From NCBI GenBank assembly GCA_003279565.1, contig QCHN01000009.1, forward strand, positions 1-61,416: 61,416 bases of DNA, in the 5' to 3' direction. Numbering within the stretch: the first letter of the stretch is position 1; each line of letters starts with the position of its first letter. The notes below the pieces were generated by a model. It did no database searches and had not been told where the DNA came from. It saw nothing but the letters and a program-made list of their open reading frames with translations. This DNA comes from Prochlorococcus sp. AG-402-C09. Its GTDB lineage: Bacteria; Cyanobacteriota; Cyanobacteriia; PCC-6307; Cyanobiaceae. Below, in pieces: positions 30,888-42,400 of this stretch. The position numbers were made by a program, and so were the translations under genes.

Positions 30888-31370
30888 ATGACTCTTAATC
30901 AGGATGCCAAAAAAGTTCTTTTGCGCAAAATCCCTCACGGATTATTTATTTGTGCAGTGAGAGAAGGAGATGAAATAAATGGTTTTACTGCTAGCTGGGT
31001 AACACAAGGTTCATTTACACCTCCTTTAGTTGTAATGGCAGTTCGCGCTGATGGATCTAGTCACGGAATTATTCAAAGAACTAAGATGTTTTCTCTAAAT
31101 GTATTGAGAGAAGATCAAAAGGATCTAGCAGCAGTGTTTTTTAAGCCACAAAAAGGATTAGGTGGACGATTTGAAGGTTGTAAATTCACCTATGGAGAGC
31201 TTGGTATGCCCTTAATCGAAGATGTTATAGGTGGCGTTGAATGCGAAGTCATTTCAGGCGTAGAACATGGAGATCACACAGTCTTCGTGGCTGAAGTAAA
31301 GAGTGCCGTATTGAATAAAGATGGATCTGCCTTAAATTTAGCGAGCACAGGTTGGAACTATGGTGGTTAA
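30888..31370 (+). CDS. Flavin reductase-like FMN-binding protein
   Basis: This 160-residue protein belongs to the flavin-reductase-like split-barrel family. It has ICAVREGDEINGFTASWVTQ near the N-terminus, PLVVMAVRADGSSHGII, FSLNVLREDQKDLAAVFF, and ECEVISGVEHGDHTVFVAEV near the C-terminus. Such domains bind FMN; the physiological electron acceptor cannot be told from sequence. It lies 18 bases upstream of uvrC on the same strand, which is probably co-transcription rather than shared function. Confidence 0.82.
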   Translation: MTLNQDAKKVLLRKIPHGLFICAVREGDEINGFTASWVTQGSFTPPLVVMAVRADGSSHGIIQRTKMFSLNVLREDQKDLAAVFFKPQKGLGGRFEGCKFTYGELGMPLIEDVIGGVECEVISGVEHGDHTVFVAEVKSAVLNKDGSALNLASTGWNYGG

Positions 31371-31388
31371 TTTAACGAGACAAGATCG

Positions 31389-33311
31389 GTGGAATTAACA
31401 CCGTTAATAAAAGACAAGTCAAGACTATCGAATTTTTTGAAGGATATACCAAATGATCCTGGATGTTATTTGATGAAAGATAGTGATGATAGATTGTTAT
31501 ATGTTGGAAAGTCTAAAAAGTTAAGAAATAGAGTTAGAAGTTATTTTCGAGGAAGTGATGAATTAAGTCCAAGAATTTCCTTAATGGTAAGGCAGGTTGT
31601 AGATATCGAATTGATAGTTACTGATAATGAAAGTGAAGCATTAACTCTAGAGTCTAATTTAATAAAATCTCGTCAACCCTATTTCAATGTTCTATTAAAA
31701 GATGATAAGAAATATCCTTATATTTGTATAACATGGGGTGATAAATACCCCAGAATCTTTTTAACTAGAAAAAGACGTCAAAGACAATTAAAAGATAAGT
31801 ATTATGGTCCATATGTTGATGTTTACTTGCTTAGGCAGACGCTGTTTAGTATAAAAAAACTTTTTCCTCTTAGACAACGAAGAATACCTCTTTACAGGGA
31901 TAGAACATGTCTTAACTATTCAATTGGTAGATGTCCAGGTGTTTGCCAAGAGCAGATTAGTTCTGAGGACTATAAAAATACACTAAAAAGAGTTGAAATG
32001 ATTTTTCAAGGTAGAACGGATGAATTAAGAGCATTATTAGAAAAACAAATGATCTCTTTTTCAGAGTCATTAAAGTTTGAGGAAGCTGGATCAGTTAGGG
32101 ACCAGCTTAAAGGTATAGATAGATTATATGAATCTCAAAAGATGATTATTCCTGATTCATCTGTATGCAGGGATATAATTGCATTGGCAACAGAAGAAAA
32201 TATATCATCTATTCAAATTTTTCAAATGCGATCAGGTAAGTTAATTGGAAGATTAGGATATTTCTCTGATAATAATAATCTAAGTAATTCTCAAATACTT
32301 CAAAAAGTTGTTGAAAATCATTACTCCAATGTAGACCCTGTTGAAATACCAGCAGAAATATTAGTTCAACATAAATTAATTAATACAGAGTTAATATCTG
32401 ATTGGCTTAGTGAAATAAAAAAACAAAAAGTTCATATTAAAGTCCCAAAAAGATCAAAGAAGGCGGAAATTATTAAATTAGTAGAAAAGAATGCAAATTT
32501 AGAGTTGCAAAGGATAAAACAATCACATGATAAAAATTTACTAGAGCTAGACGATTTAACCAATATCCTTGAGCTGGCAAAAATTCCAAAAAGAATTGAA
32601 TGTTACGATATAAGTCATATACAAGGTAGTGATGCTGTCGCTTCTCAAGTTGTTTTTATTGATGGTATCGCAGCTAGGCAACACTATAGAAAATATAAAA
32701 TCAAAAGTTCTAATATAAAACTAGGACATAGTGATGATTTCGAATCTATGGCTGAAGTTCTTACTAGGAGATTTAGAAGATGGGCCCGTTTTAAAGAAGA
32801 TGGTGGTGATTTGAATGAATTATCAAATAATGAATCTAGTGTCTTAGACAAGGATAATTTGAATGACTGGCCCGATTTAGTTGTAATAGATGGTGGTAAA
32901 GGACAATTAAGTTCAGTATTAGCAGCTTTACAGGAGTTAAATCTTGATCAAAATATAAATCTTATATCTTTAGCTAAGAAGAAAGAGGAGATTTTTATTC
33001 CTAATTATAAACAGTCATTAGACACTGAGCCAAATCAACCAGGAATGCTTTTATTACGAAGGCTTAGAGATGAAGCTCATAGGTTTGCAATTACCTTTCA
33101 TAGGCAAAAAAGAAGTCAACGTATGAAACGTTCTCAATTAAATGAGATTCCTGGATTGGGACCACAAAGAATTAAATTATTATTGGAGCATTTTAGGTCT
33201 ATAGAAGCTATCCAAATGGCATCTCTCTCTGAACTTTCAGCAACACCTGGCTTGGGAACATCTACTGCCGTTGTTATTAGAAATTATTTTCATCCAGATG
33301 AAAATAAATAA
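31389..33311 (+). CDS. uvrC: Excinuclease ABC subunit C
   Basis: UvrC makes both incisions in nucleotide-excision repair. The 640-residue protein starts with a GTG. An N-terminal GIY-YIG nuclease domain follows (GCYLMKDSDDRLLYVGKSKK), then a cysteine-bearing linker, a UVR motif (SFSESLKFEEAGSVRDQLKG) that contacts UvrB, the RNase-H-like second nuclease (KRIECYDISHIQGSDAVAS and VVIDGGKGQLS), and C-terminal HhH motifs (LNEIPGLGPQRIKLLLEHF). Length is normal. No LexA-type operator was recognised upstream, where the flavin reductase gene abuts. Confidence 0.97.
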   Translation: MELTPLIKDKSRLSNFLKDIPNDPGCYLMKDSDDRLLYVGKSKKLRNRVRSYFRGSDELSPRISLMVRQVVDIELIVTDNESEALTLESNLIKSRQPYFNVLLKDDKKYPYICITWGDKYPRIFLTRKRRQRQLKDKYYGPYVDVYLLRQTLFSIKKLFPLRQRRIPLYRDRTCLNYSIGRCPGVCQEQISSEDYKNTLKRVEMIFQGRTDELRALLEKQMISFSESLKFEEAGSVRDQLKGIDRLYESQKMIIPDSSVCRDIIALATEENISSIQIFQMRSGKLIGRLGYFSDNNNLSNSQILQKVVENHYSNVDPVEIPAEILVQHKLINTELISDWLSEIKKQKVHIKVPKRSKKAEIIKLVEKNANLELQRIKQSHDKNLLELDDLTNILELAKIPKRIECYDISHIQGSDAVASQVVFIDGIAARQHYRKYKIKSSNIKLGHSDDFESMAEVLTRRFRRWARFKEDGGDLNELSNNESSVLDKDNLNDWPDLVVIDGGKGQLSSVLAALQELNLDQNINLISLAKKKEEIFIPNYKQSLDTEPNQPGMLLLRRLRDEAHRFAITFHRQKRSQRMKRSQLNEIPGLGPQRIKLLLEHFRSIEAIQMASLSELSATPGLGTSTAVVIRNYFHPDENK

Positions 33312-33403
33312 TCTATTTATAATATATTAACGAATTAGGGACAGCTAATCTTTATTATAGTAACGTATAGAGTGATATGAATGCACGAAACATTTAATAG
33401 AAT

Positions 33404-33967
33404 ATGATTTTTTCGCCAGAGACATATTTATGGTTTAAATCCTTTCATATTATCGGAGTAGTAGTTTGGTTCGCAGGCTTATTTTATTTAGTCAGATTAT
33501 TTATATATCATGTAGAAGTACAAAGTGAGAAGGAAGAAATTAGGGATGTATTTAATAAGCAATATACATTAATGGAGAAAAGACTAGCTAATATTATAAC
33601 AACGCCTGGAATGATTTTAGCTGTCATCATGGCATCGGGATTATTATATATGCAGCCTTCATATCTTTCTCAGACATGGATGCAGATTAAACTATTGTTT
33701 GTTGCTTTTTTACTTATCTATCATTTTTATTGCTATAAAATCATGAATGAATTAACAAACAAACAGTATAATTATAGTGGCCAACAATTACGAGCTTTGA
33801 ATGAGTTGCCAACACTATTATTAGTAGTTGTTGTTATGCTTGTTGTATTTAAAAACCAGTTCCCTACAAGTGCAGCTAGCTGGTTAATATTTGGATTGAT
33901 TCTCTTTATGGCAGCAAGTATACAATTTTATGCTAAATGGAGAAGGAATAGGAAACAACTTACTTAA
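33404..33967 (+). CDS. hemJ: Protoporphyrinogen IX oxidase HemJ
   Basis: HemJ oxidises protoporphyrinogen IX to protoporphyrin IX, the last common step to haem and chlorophyll, and is the main such enzyme in cyanobacteria. The 187-residue membrane protein has about four or five helices. The conserved histidine lies in WFKSFHIIGVVVWFAGLFY, and FIYHVEVQSEKEE follows. The downstream segment TPGMILAVIMASGLLY is also typical. It precedes a PHP phosphoesterase by five bases. Confidence 0.93.
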   Translation: MIFSPETYLWFKSFHIIGVVVWFAGLFYLVRLFIYHVEVQSEKEEIRDVFNKQYTLMEKRLANIITTPGMILAVIMASGLLYMQPSYLSQTWMQIKLLFVAFLLIYHFYCYKIMNELTNKQYNYSGQQLRALNELPTLLLVVVVMLVVFKNQFPTSAASWLIFGLILFMAASIQFYAKWRRNRKQLT

Positions 33968-33972
33968 TTTAT

Positions 33973-34632
33973 ATGTCCAATATTGATACTATTAAATTAA
34001 AAAAAATAATTAAATCAATTACAAAAGAAAGTTGTCCAAACTCTATTAATTTCCATATGCATTCAACATATAGTGATGGAAGTCTGACCGCTAAAGAAAT
34101 TTATAACCAAGCAATTGAGCTAAATATTGATCATTATGCAATCACGGATCATCATTCAGTTGATGCTTATATCGAATTAAGTAAATTGAAAGACGCTACA
34201 CTCAATTACAGATTAAGTTTTCCTAAACTTTGGACTGGAATAGAAATTACTTGTCTATTAAAAGGGTGCTTGGTTCATGTTTTAGGAATTGGTTTTGACC
34301 ATAAATCAAAATACTTATCACCTTATATTGACAATAAGTCTGCTATTGGTAATGAATTATTAGCTTCGACTGTGGTTGATTCGATTCATAAAGCTAATGG
34401 TATTGCTGTGTTGGCTCATCCCGGAAGATATAAGCTTCCATTTAATATCTTGATTGAAGAAGCATCTAAACTAAATTTTGACGCTGTTGAAACATGGTAT
34501 AACTACGAAAGAGCACATGATTGGATCCCTTCGGAATTTGTCTGCGATAAAATATTTGATTGTGCAAACTCTTATTCATTATTATCAACATGTGGTACAG
34601 ATAGCCACGGGTTATCTCTTCTTAGACGTTAA
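33973..34632 (+). CDS. PHP-domain metal-dependent phosphoesterase
   Basis: This 219-residue PHP-family protein carries the four metal motifs: NFHMHSTYSDGSLTAKEIY, YAITDHHSVDAY, IAVLAHPGRYKLP and CGTDSHGLSL. Relatives of this size hydrolyse phosphoester bonds in small molecules or short nucleic acids; the substrate here is unknown. It follows hemJ by five bases. Its stop lies eight bases from the end of cobN on the other strand, and the short palindrome there may end both transcripts. Confidence 0.85.
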   Translation: MSNIDTIKLKKIIKSITKESCPNSINFHMHSTYSDGSLTAKEIYNQAIELNIDHYAITDHHSVDAYIELSKLKDATLNYRLSFPKLWTGIEITCLLKGCLVHVLGIGFDHKSKYLSPYIDNKSAIGNELLASTVVDSIHKANGIAVLAHPGRYKLPFNILIEEASKLNFDAVETWYNYERAHDWIPSEFVCDKIFDCANSYSLLSTCGTDSHGLSLLRR

Positions 34633-34650
34633 ATAATTTATTAATTATTT
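34631..34650. terminator. Short AT-rich palindrome between PHP gene and cobN
   Basis: AAATAATT (34631-34638) and AATTATTT (34643-34650) pair perfectly around a four-base loop. The palindrome spans the stop codons of both convergent genes. It is weak because it contains only A-T pairs, but its position suits a shared terminator. Confidence 0.35.
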
Positions 34651-37600
34651 TTAGAAGAATTGGTTTCAATTTTACTATCTACATCTGATAATAATGTTTT
34701 TATAGATGATATTTCTTCATTAGTTGGATTTGTCCATAGTTTTCTATTAGATGCTTCTAGTAATCTTTCAGCGATATCTCTTAAAGCCCAAGGATTGTTG
34801 TCACTAATAAATTTTTTCGTATCATTATTCTTTAACCAATTATTCAAAATAGATTGATAACACCAATTAGGAACTAAGTTTGTAGTTGCATCAAAAGAGA
34901 ACAAATAGTCAAGGCTAGCTGACATTTCGAAAGCACCTTTATATCCATGTTTTTTCATCCCCTCTATCCATTTTGGGTTTGATAACCTGCTTCGAACGAC
35001 TTTATCAATTTCTTTTGAGAGTTTATGAATTCTTGGTCGTTGATACCTTGAATTATCGGCAAAATAGGCTTGAGGATCTGTTCCACTAGTTTTTTTAATC
35101 GCGGATATCAATCCACCTTGAAATTGATAGTAATCATCTGAATCAAGGATATCGTGTTCTCTATTGTCCTGACTATGAAGTACTACTTTTACCTTTGACA
35201 AATTATTTTCTAATCCTTTTTTGTCTTTTATGATTTTATTTGAACCTTCATATCTCCATTTACTCCATTCGATAAAAGCATCAGCGAGTTCTGATTGATT
35301 CTCCCAAGATCCACTATTAATTATTTCTTGTAATCCTGCTCCGTATGATCCAGGTGCTGATCCATATATTCTTGATTTTGTATTTCCATTTCTATATGAC
35401 TCAGCAAGTGGATTCATAGAATAGGATTCTTTTAAATTCCCAATAAGGTTTTGACCTCTTCGAATCAATTCAATTATCTGAGGAAATGCATCCCTGAATA
35501 AACCAGAAATTCTTAATGTTACGTCTACTCTTGGCCTGTTCAATACACTGATGGGAATGACCTCTACGTCAACTACTCTTCTTAAAGTCCCGTCCCATAT
35601 TGGCCTTAAACCCATGAGAGCAAAAAGCTGACAAATATCTTCTCCACCATTTCTCATTGTTGAAGTACCCCAAATTGAAATAGCAAGATGTGAAAGGTGT
35701 TCTCCATTTTCTTGTAGGTAAAGTTCCATTATTTGATCAGCGCTTCTTTTACCTAAGTCCCAAGCTGTTTCAGTTGGTATTGCTCTTATATCAACAGAAA
35801 AGAAATTCTTACCTGTTGGTAAAACCTCTAATTTCCCTCTTGTAGGCGCCCCAGAAGGACCGCTAGAAATTCTATTTCCTTCTAAAGCACTGAGGAAATT
35901 AGTTTTTTCGTTGGCTGAACTGTTTAATAGTTTGGGTAAAATATTATTTAATAAATGATTTATAAAAATATTAGGTTTTTCATGATCTAGGTAATTTAAG
36001 ATTTTACTATCAAGTCTTATATTCTTTTTTGATTTTATTTTGTAATTAAGAAATTTAAAACAATGAAACTCAATTATATATTTTCCGATGTCATTCAACC
36101 AGTCAACTACTTTGCCGACTTTCCTAGCATTAATTGCTGTATAAGCTTTAAATAAATCAATGTCTACTTGTTTTAATTTTTCACTCTCTTCGTCACTCCA
36201 AGGGTCAAACGTAAACCCTAAATCTTCTGCTAAGCATTGAGTAAGACCGAGATTAGTTCCTGTCGGGACATTGGAAATTGTGAGTGTTAACTCAGTTAAT
36301 TTATCCATACTCTGATTAACTCCGAAAACATGAAGACCAGTTCTTATCTGGGAATTCTTAATTTCACATAAATAACTCTCTGCATTATCTATTAGATCTT
36401 GTATATTTAATTTTTCTTTTTCTGCTTTTAATTTATTTGATTCAATACCTGGCCATGAATTTTTAATTAATAGATCTACTATCTTTTTTTCTAATAATTC
36501 ATTTCTATTATCATTAATTAATTTAGATTCATAATATTCATCTATAAGGTTCTCAATTATTAATAGGTCATTAAAACTACCCGAATGAGACAATGGAGGA
36601 GTTAAATGATCTATAATAATTGCGTGTGTTCTTCTTTTTGCTTGAGAGCCTTCACCAGGATCATTTACAATAAATGGATATATATTTGGAATAGGAGGAC
36701 AAAGAATAAAAGGGAAACAATTATGACTTAATCCAACCCCTTTACCTGGCAACCATTCCACGCTTCCATGTTTACCTATATGTACAATTGCGTTAGCTTT
36801 AAATGTATTATTTAACCAAAAATATTGTGCAATATATTTATGTGTAGGAGGTAAGTCTGGCGAATGTAAGTCAGATAAATTATCGCTCTCATAACCTCTA
36901 TTTGCTTGAATTAAAATTGTTATATTTCCAAAGGAAATGCCATTAATTGGAAATCCATTCTTTTCTAATTGATTAGAATTTATTGGATCTCCCCACCGAT
37001 TTGAAATTTTATCTTTTACTTTAGCGCCAAGTTTTTCCCAATAAAGTAAATAATCTTGAATATTCAAATATGATTGAGGTTCATTTGATATTGTCTCTTC
37101 AGAATTTGTTCTATGACTTACTAATAAGTTGATTAAATCTTTACTATTATTTGGAATATCTTTATTTCCTAGATAGTATCCCTCATCTTTAAGCCATTTT
37201 AAAATATTTAATAGGCTTTCGGGAGTATCTAATCCTACACCATTCGCAATTCTTGAGTCTTTTACTGGATAGTTTGCTATCACGAGAGCTATCTTTTTAT
37301 TTGAATTCTTCGATTGTTGTAGATAAATTAGATTTTTTATATATTTTATGCACCATTTAATATGTATTTCATATGGCTCCGTTTTATGTACAGCAATTGA
37401 TAAGTCATTATCTGTATAAGTAAGGTTTTTAAATGCAATTGGAATTGTACAAATTCGACCATCAACTTCTGGTAAAACAATTTGTATTGATAGGTCTATA
37501 GGATTAAGACCTACTGCAGATTCATTCCACTCAGTTATAGATGAACTAGATATTAGAAGTTGATATACAGGTATATCTAATCTGTCCCACAAGTTATTTT

Positions 37601-38411
37601 GAATATCATCATGTTTATATTCAATTGAAGAAAATGAGGTTGTAGTAATTATTGCTTTAATTTCATCTTTGTCTAATAAGTTAATTATTTGATTCTCTAT
37701 ATTTTTAGATTTCAAACTTGTAATCCATATTATTTTGGCATTTAAGTTATATTTATTAGATATATCAATGATTTTATCCGCCAACTCTGTATTACCCGAT
37801 TGTAAAAGTGATTTATAGAGGAATACAGCAATAGATGGATTATTACTTTGTTTCCATTTCCATTTTATTAACTCATCATGATATTCAATTAGATCTGAAT
37901 TTACATGAATTTCTTCCTGATTAATTATTTTCCCAAAAATTTGAATCAAATTATTATAGTTTTTTATACCTCCTTGATTTAAAAGTTTTTGAATTAAATC
38001 AACTTTGTCTTGATTTAAACTACTAATTTCTTGAACATCATTTGCTGTACTTTCAATTCCAGAGACTACTATTAGATGTCTATTTGGTTTCTCTAACTGC
38101 CATAAACCTAATTGTTCAAACCCATAAGACCAGTATGATCTTGACCCTAAAAACCTAACAACAACAATCTTCGCTGTGTTACATGTATTAGATATATAAT
38201 GATCTATTGATGCATTTGAAGATAAATAAGCAATTGGCAATGCTCTTATTTTATTTTTCCACTTATTATTGTTAGGGAGCTTTAACACTGTAGATAGACA
38301 GGTTATATCAGATGTAGCACTAGTTAGGAAGATAACTGGAGCTGCTGGCTGCTCGATAAATGTATTTTCTTCTTGAGGTTCATTCCCCGGAAGGGTGGCA
38401 ATTCTATGCAT
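34641..38411 (-). CDS. cobN: Cobaltochelatase subunit CobN
   Basis: CobN is the large subunit of the ATP-dependent chelatase that inserts cobalt into the corrin ring in aerobic-type cobalamin synthesis. It is related to magnesium chelatase subunit H. The 1256-residue protein has IVHIGKHGSVEWLPGKGVGL in the centre, FVNDPGEGSQAKRRTHAII, SHLAISIWGTSTMRNGGEDI, and RVDVTLRISGLFRDAFP near the C-terminus, all typical of CobN/ChlH. I prefer CobN to ChlH because of overall pattern and the nearby B12 genes metH and cobU. It diverges from ilvE. Confidence 0.88.
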   Translation of the reverse strand: MHRIATLPGNEPQEENTFIEQPAAPVIFLTSATSDITCLSTVLKLPNNNKWKNKIRALPIAYLSSNASIDHYISNTCNTAKIVVVRFLGSRSYWSYGFEQLGLWQLEKPNRHLIVVSGIESTANDVQEISSLNQDKVDLIQKLLNQGGIKNYNNLIQIFGKIINQEEIHVNSDLIEYHDELIKWKWKQSNNPSIAVFLYKSLLQSGNTELADKIIDISNKYNLNAKIIWITSLKSKNIENQIINLLDKDEIKAIITTTSFSSIEYKHDDIQNNLWDRLDIPVYQLLISSSSITEWNESAVGLNPIDLSIQIVLPEVDGRICTIPIAFKNLTYTDNDLSIAVHKTEPYEIHIKWCIKYIKNLIYLQQSKNSNKKIALVIANYPVKDSRIANGVGLDTPESLLNILKWLKDEGYYLGNKDIPNNSKDLINLLVSHRTNSEETISNEPQSYLNIQDYLLYWEKLGAKVKDKISNRWGDPINSNQLEKNGFPINGISFGNITILIQANRGYESDNLSDLHSPDLPPTHKYIAQYFWLNNTFKANAIVHIGKHGSVEWLPGKGVGLSHNCFPFILCPPIPNIYPFIVNDPGEGSQAKRRTHAIIIDHLTPPLSHSGSFNDLLIIENLIDEYYESKLINDNRNELLEKKIVDLLIKNSWPGIESNKLKAEKEKLNIQDLIDNAESYLCEIKNSQIRTGLHVFGVNQSMDKLTELTLTISNVPTGTNLGLTQCLAEDLGFTFDPWSDEESEKLKQVDIDLFKAYTAINARKVGKVVDWLNDIGKYIIEFHCFKFLNYKIKSKKNIRLDSKILNYLDHEKPNIFINHLLNNILPKLLNSSANEKTNFLSALEGNRISSGPSGAPTRGKLEVLPTGKNFFSVDIRAIPTETAWDLGKRSADQIMELYLQENGEHLSHLAISIWGTSTMRNGGEDICQLFALMGLRPIWDGTLRRVVDVEVIPISVLNRPRVDVTLRISGLFRDAFPQIIELIRRGQNLIGNLKESYSMNPLAESYRNGNTKSRIYGSAPGSYGAGLQEIINSGSWENQSELADAFIEWSKWRYEGSNKIIKDKKGLENNLSKVKVVLHSQDNREHDILDSDDYYQFQGGLISAIKKTSGTDPQAYFADNSRYQRPRIHKLSKEIDKVVRSRLSNPKWIEGMKKHGYKGAFEMSASLDYLFSFDATTNLVPNWCYQSILNNWLKNNDTKKFISDNNPWALRDIAERLLEASNRKLWTNPTNEEISSIKTLLSDVDSKIETNSSKNN

Positions 38412-38482
38412 TCATTTATTATGTGTAATTAGAGCAGTAAACAAAGAAATGCTGATTTTTTTCATCTTAGCTGGAACTGATA

Positions 38483-39397
38483 ATGCATAATTTTCTTCCA
38501 TTCGCTTGGTTTGAAGGTCAATGCATACCATTTGATCAGGCGAAGCTATCTATAGCTACCCACGCACTTCATTATGGAACTGCAGCCTTTGGAGGAATGC
38601 GGGCTATCCCTGACCCGAAAAATAGTAAATCATTTTTATTATTTAGAGCAGACAAGCACGCAAAAAGATTATGTCAAAGTGCTAGATTTTTGATGACTGA
38701 ATTAGACGAGGATTTTGTATTAAAGTCTCTTGAAACCTTTCTAGTTAAAAACAAACCGACTCAACCTGTATACATCAGACCCTTTGTATATACTAGCGAT
38801 TTAGGAATTGCACCAAGGCTACATAATATAGAAACTAATTTCTTTATTTATGGAATAGAACTAGGAGATTATCTATCACCTGATGGGGTTACTTGTCGCG
38901 TTAGTAGCTGGACTCGCCAGCAAGACAACTCACTTCCATTAAGAGGTAAAATTAGTGGAGCTTACATTACTAGTTCCTTAGCTAAAACTGAAGCAGTAAA
39001 AAGTGGATTTGACGAGGCACTTTTACTAAATAGTCAAGGAAAAATCAGTGAAGCTAGCGGTATGAACATTTTTATAGTTCGTAATGGTGAATTAATTACT
39101 CCTGGTGTTGATCAAGATATTCTTGAAGGTATAACACGCGCCAGCGTTATAGAACTTGCCAAAAAAGACGGTATAAAAGTTATTGAAAGACCTGTAGATA
39201 AAACGGAATTGTTTATATCAGATGAAGTATTTCTTACTGGAACGGCGGCAAAGATTACTCCTATAAAAATGATTGAAACTACATTAATGAGTAAAGATAT
39301 GCCAATAATGAATTCATTAAGAACAAAGTTAACTAAAATTACAGAAGGTTTAGTTCCTGAATATGAAAATTGGGTTAAACGAGTGCAGATAGATTAA
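38483..39397 (+). CDS. ilvE: Branched-chain amino acid aminotransferase
   Basis: This fold-type IV PLP aminotransferase catalyses the last step of leucine, isoleucine and valine synthesis. The 304-residue protein starts FLPFAWFEGQCIPFDQAKLS and has THALHYGTAAFGGMRA, the PLP-lysine region GKISGAYITSSLAKTEA, and EASGMNIFIVRNGELITPG with ILEGITRASVIELA. Length is normal. It lies 63 bases upstream of metH on the same strand. Confidence 0.95.
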   Translation: MHNFLPFAWFEGQCIPFDQAKLSIATHALHYGTAAFGGMRAIPDPKNSKSFLLFRADKHAKRLCQSARFLMTELDEDFVLKSLETFLVKNKPTQPVYIRPFVYTSDLGIAPRLHNIETNFFIYGIELGDYLSPDGVTCRVSSWTRQQDNSLPLRGKISGAYITSSLAKTEAVKSGFDEALLLNSQGKISEASGMNIFIVRNGELITPGVDQDILEGITRASVIELAKKDGIKVIERPVDKTELFISDEVFLTGTAAKITPIKMIETTLMSKDMPIMNSLRTKLTKITEGLVPEYENWVKRVQID

Positions 39398-39460
39398 AAT
39401 AAAAATATATAACTTATTTAAATTTATGATTTTCATTTTTATAAGAAAAGTATATAATTT

Positions 39461-42400
39461 ATGACTGATTTTTTAGACTATCTCAACTCTGAAAAGAGAC
39501 CGATATTAGTCTTTGATGGTGCTACAGGCACATCTCTGCAAGATCAACAACTTAATGCAGATGACTATGGTGGAGAATCATTAGAAGGTTGTAATGAAAA
39601 CCTTGTATTGACATCAGTCTCTAGCGTTGAAAAAGTACATGAATCATTTTTAAATGCAGGTTGCGATGTAATCGAAACAAATACATTTGGAGCTACTTCG
39701 ATTGTTCTAGATGAATATGGAATTGGAAACAAAGCTTATGAGATCAATTTAAAAGCAGCACAAATAGCAAGGAACGTTGTAAATAAATATCAAACACCGG
39801 AAAAACCCAGATTTGTAGCTGGATCTATTGGGCCAACAACCAAGCTACCCACCCTGGGTCATATAAGTTTTGATGAGCTAAAAAATTCTTATCATGAGCA
39901 AGCCAAAGCGCTTATTGAAGGCGGAATTGATCTTTTTATTATTGAAACTTGTCAAGATGTCCTTCAAATTAAGGCTGCTCTTCAAAGCGTAAATGAAGCT
40001 ATTGGCTCTGGAAAAAGAATTCCATTAATGGTGTCTGTAACCATGGAAACTACCGGCCAGATGCTTATTGGTAGCGATATTTCCTCTATTACAACAATAC
40101 TGGAGCCATTTAATATTGACATTTTGGGCCTTAATTGTGCGACTGGTCCCGAAGAAATGAAAGATCATATTAAATATTTGTCTCAGCATTCACCATTTCA
40201 CATAAGTTGTATACCAAATGCTGGACTTCCTGAAAATGTAGGTGGCAAGGCTCATTATCGATTAACTCCAATGGAACTTAAGTTCCAACTTAGTCATTTT
40301 ATTAATGATTTAGGTGTTCAACTGATTGGAGGTTGTTGTGGGACTAGACCAGAACATATAAAGCAACTCTCAGATTTATCTAAAGAGCTTTTATCTTCTG
40401 AACAAAGATTGATTACACTTTCAAAAGAAAGATCTATAATTCCTGCGGCATCATCAATATATGAGTCTATTCCCTATGAACAAGATAACTCTTTCTTGAT
40501 AGTAGGTGAGAGATTAAATGCTAGTGGATCTAAAAAAGTACGAGAACTCCTAAACGATGAGGATTGGGACGGACTTGTTGGAATTGCAAAATCTCAGCTG
40601 AAGGAAAATGCTCATGTATTAGATGTAAATGTCGATTTTGTTGGAAGAAATGGGATCGAAGATATGTCTATGTTAGTCAAAAGGCTAGTTAATAATATTA
40701 ATTTGCCTTTGATGCTTGATTCAACAGATTATGAAAAAATGGAGAGTGGACTAAAACATGCTGGTGGAAAATGTATTTTAAATTCTACTAATTATGAGGA
40801 TGGACCAGATAGATTCTATAAAGTAATTGATCTTGCTAAACAATACGGATCAGCGGTCGTAATTGGAACTATCGACGAAGATGGAATGGCTAGATCAGCT
40901 GAAAAAAAAGCAGAAATAGCTTCAAGAGCTTATACGGATGCGACTGATTCTGGATTAAAATCTTATGAACTTTTTTATGATCCTCTAGCATTACCTATTT
41001 CAACAGGATTAGAAGAAGATAGAAAGAATGGTTTAGAAACTATAAAAGCAATTAAGTTAATAAAAGAGAAACATCCAGCAGTTCACTTAATCCTTGGAAT
41101 TTCAAATGTAAGTTTTGGTTTATCGTCTAGTGCACGAATTGTTCTTAATTCTATCTTCCTTAATGAAGCAATTAAGGCTGGTCTTGATTCTGCAATTGTT
41201 TCTCCCTCAAAGATTTTACCTCTAAATAAAATTAGTGAAGAAGAGATAAAAATATGTTTGGATCTTATTTATGATAGAAGAATATTTGAAAATAAAGTAT
41301 GCACATATGATCCTTTAACAACATTAACTAGTTATTTCGATGATTCAAAGAAACTTTTAAATAAAAGTACTAATAATGATGATATAAAATTACCAATAGA
41401 AGAAAAACTAAAGAATCATATTATTGATGGTGAAAAAACTAATTTACATTCAAACCTTGATATCTCATTAAAGAAATATAAACCATTGGTAATAATTAAT
41501 GAATATTTATTAGATGGCATGAAAGTTGTTGGTGAATTATTTGGTTCGGGTCAAATGCAATTACCCTTTGTTCTTCAATCTGCAGAAACAATGAAATTCG
41601 CTGTTTCATATTTAGAGCAGTACATGGATAAATCTGAGGTCAATCAATCAAAAGGAAAATTTATTATCGCAACAGTTAAGGGTGATGTTCACGATATTGG
41701 TAAAAATCTAGTTGATATAATTTTATCAAATAATGGTTATGAAGTTATTAATTTAGGAATTAAGCAAGATGTTAATTCAATAATCAATGCACAGAAAGAG
41801 CATAACGCAGATTGTATTGCCATGAGTGGACTTCTAGTTAAATCCACTGCATTTATGAAAGATAATCTTAAAGCATTAAATGAAGAAGATATATCTGTAC
41901 CTATTATTCTTGGTGGTGCAGCACTCACTCCAAAATTTGTTAATCAAGATTGTGCAAGTGTGTATAGAGGGAAAGTTATTTATGGTAAAGATGCTTTTAC
42001 AGATTTGAAATTTATGGATTCATATATGAAAGCAAAGGAATTTAATAACTGGGATAATATCTCAGGCTTTAAAGAAGGTGCTCCTGAGGGGATCACAATT
42101 GGTAATTATAAAAATACTAATAATGATAAAAAAATTAGTATAAAAAAAACCAAAGATAATCCTATTGAGGACACATCAAGATCAATCAATATATCTCAAA
42201 TAGATCCTATTAAACCACCTTTTATAGGCCCAAAGTTTTTATTAGAAAAAGATATAGATATAACTAATGTTTATAAATTCTTAGATCGTAATGCTTTATT
42301 TGCAGGCCAATGGCAAATGAAACGTTCCAAGCAGATGTCTGCTTCCGAATATAAAGATTTTTTACTTAGGAAAGCAGAACCGAAGTTAGATTACTGGATG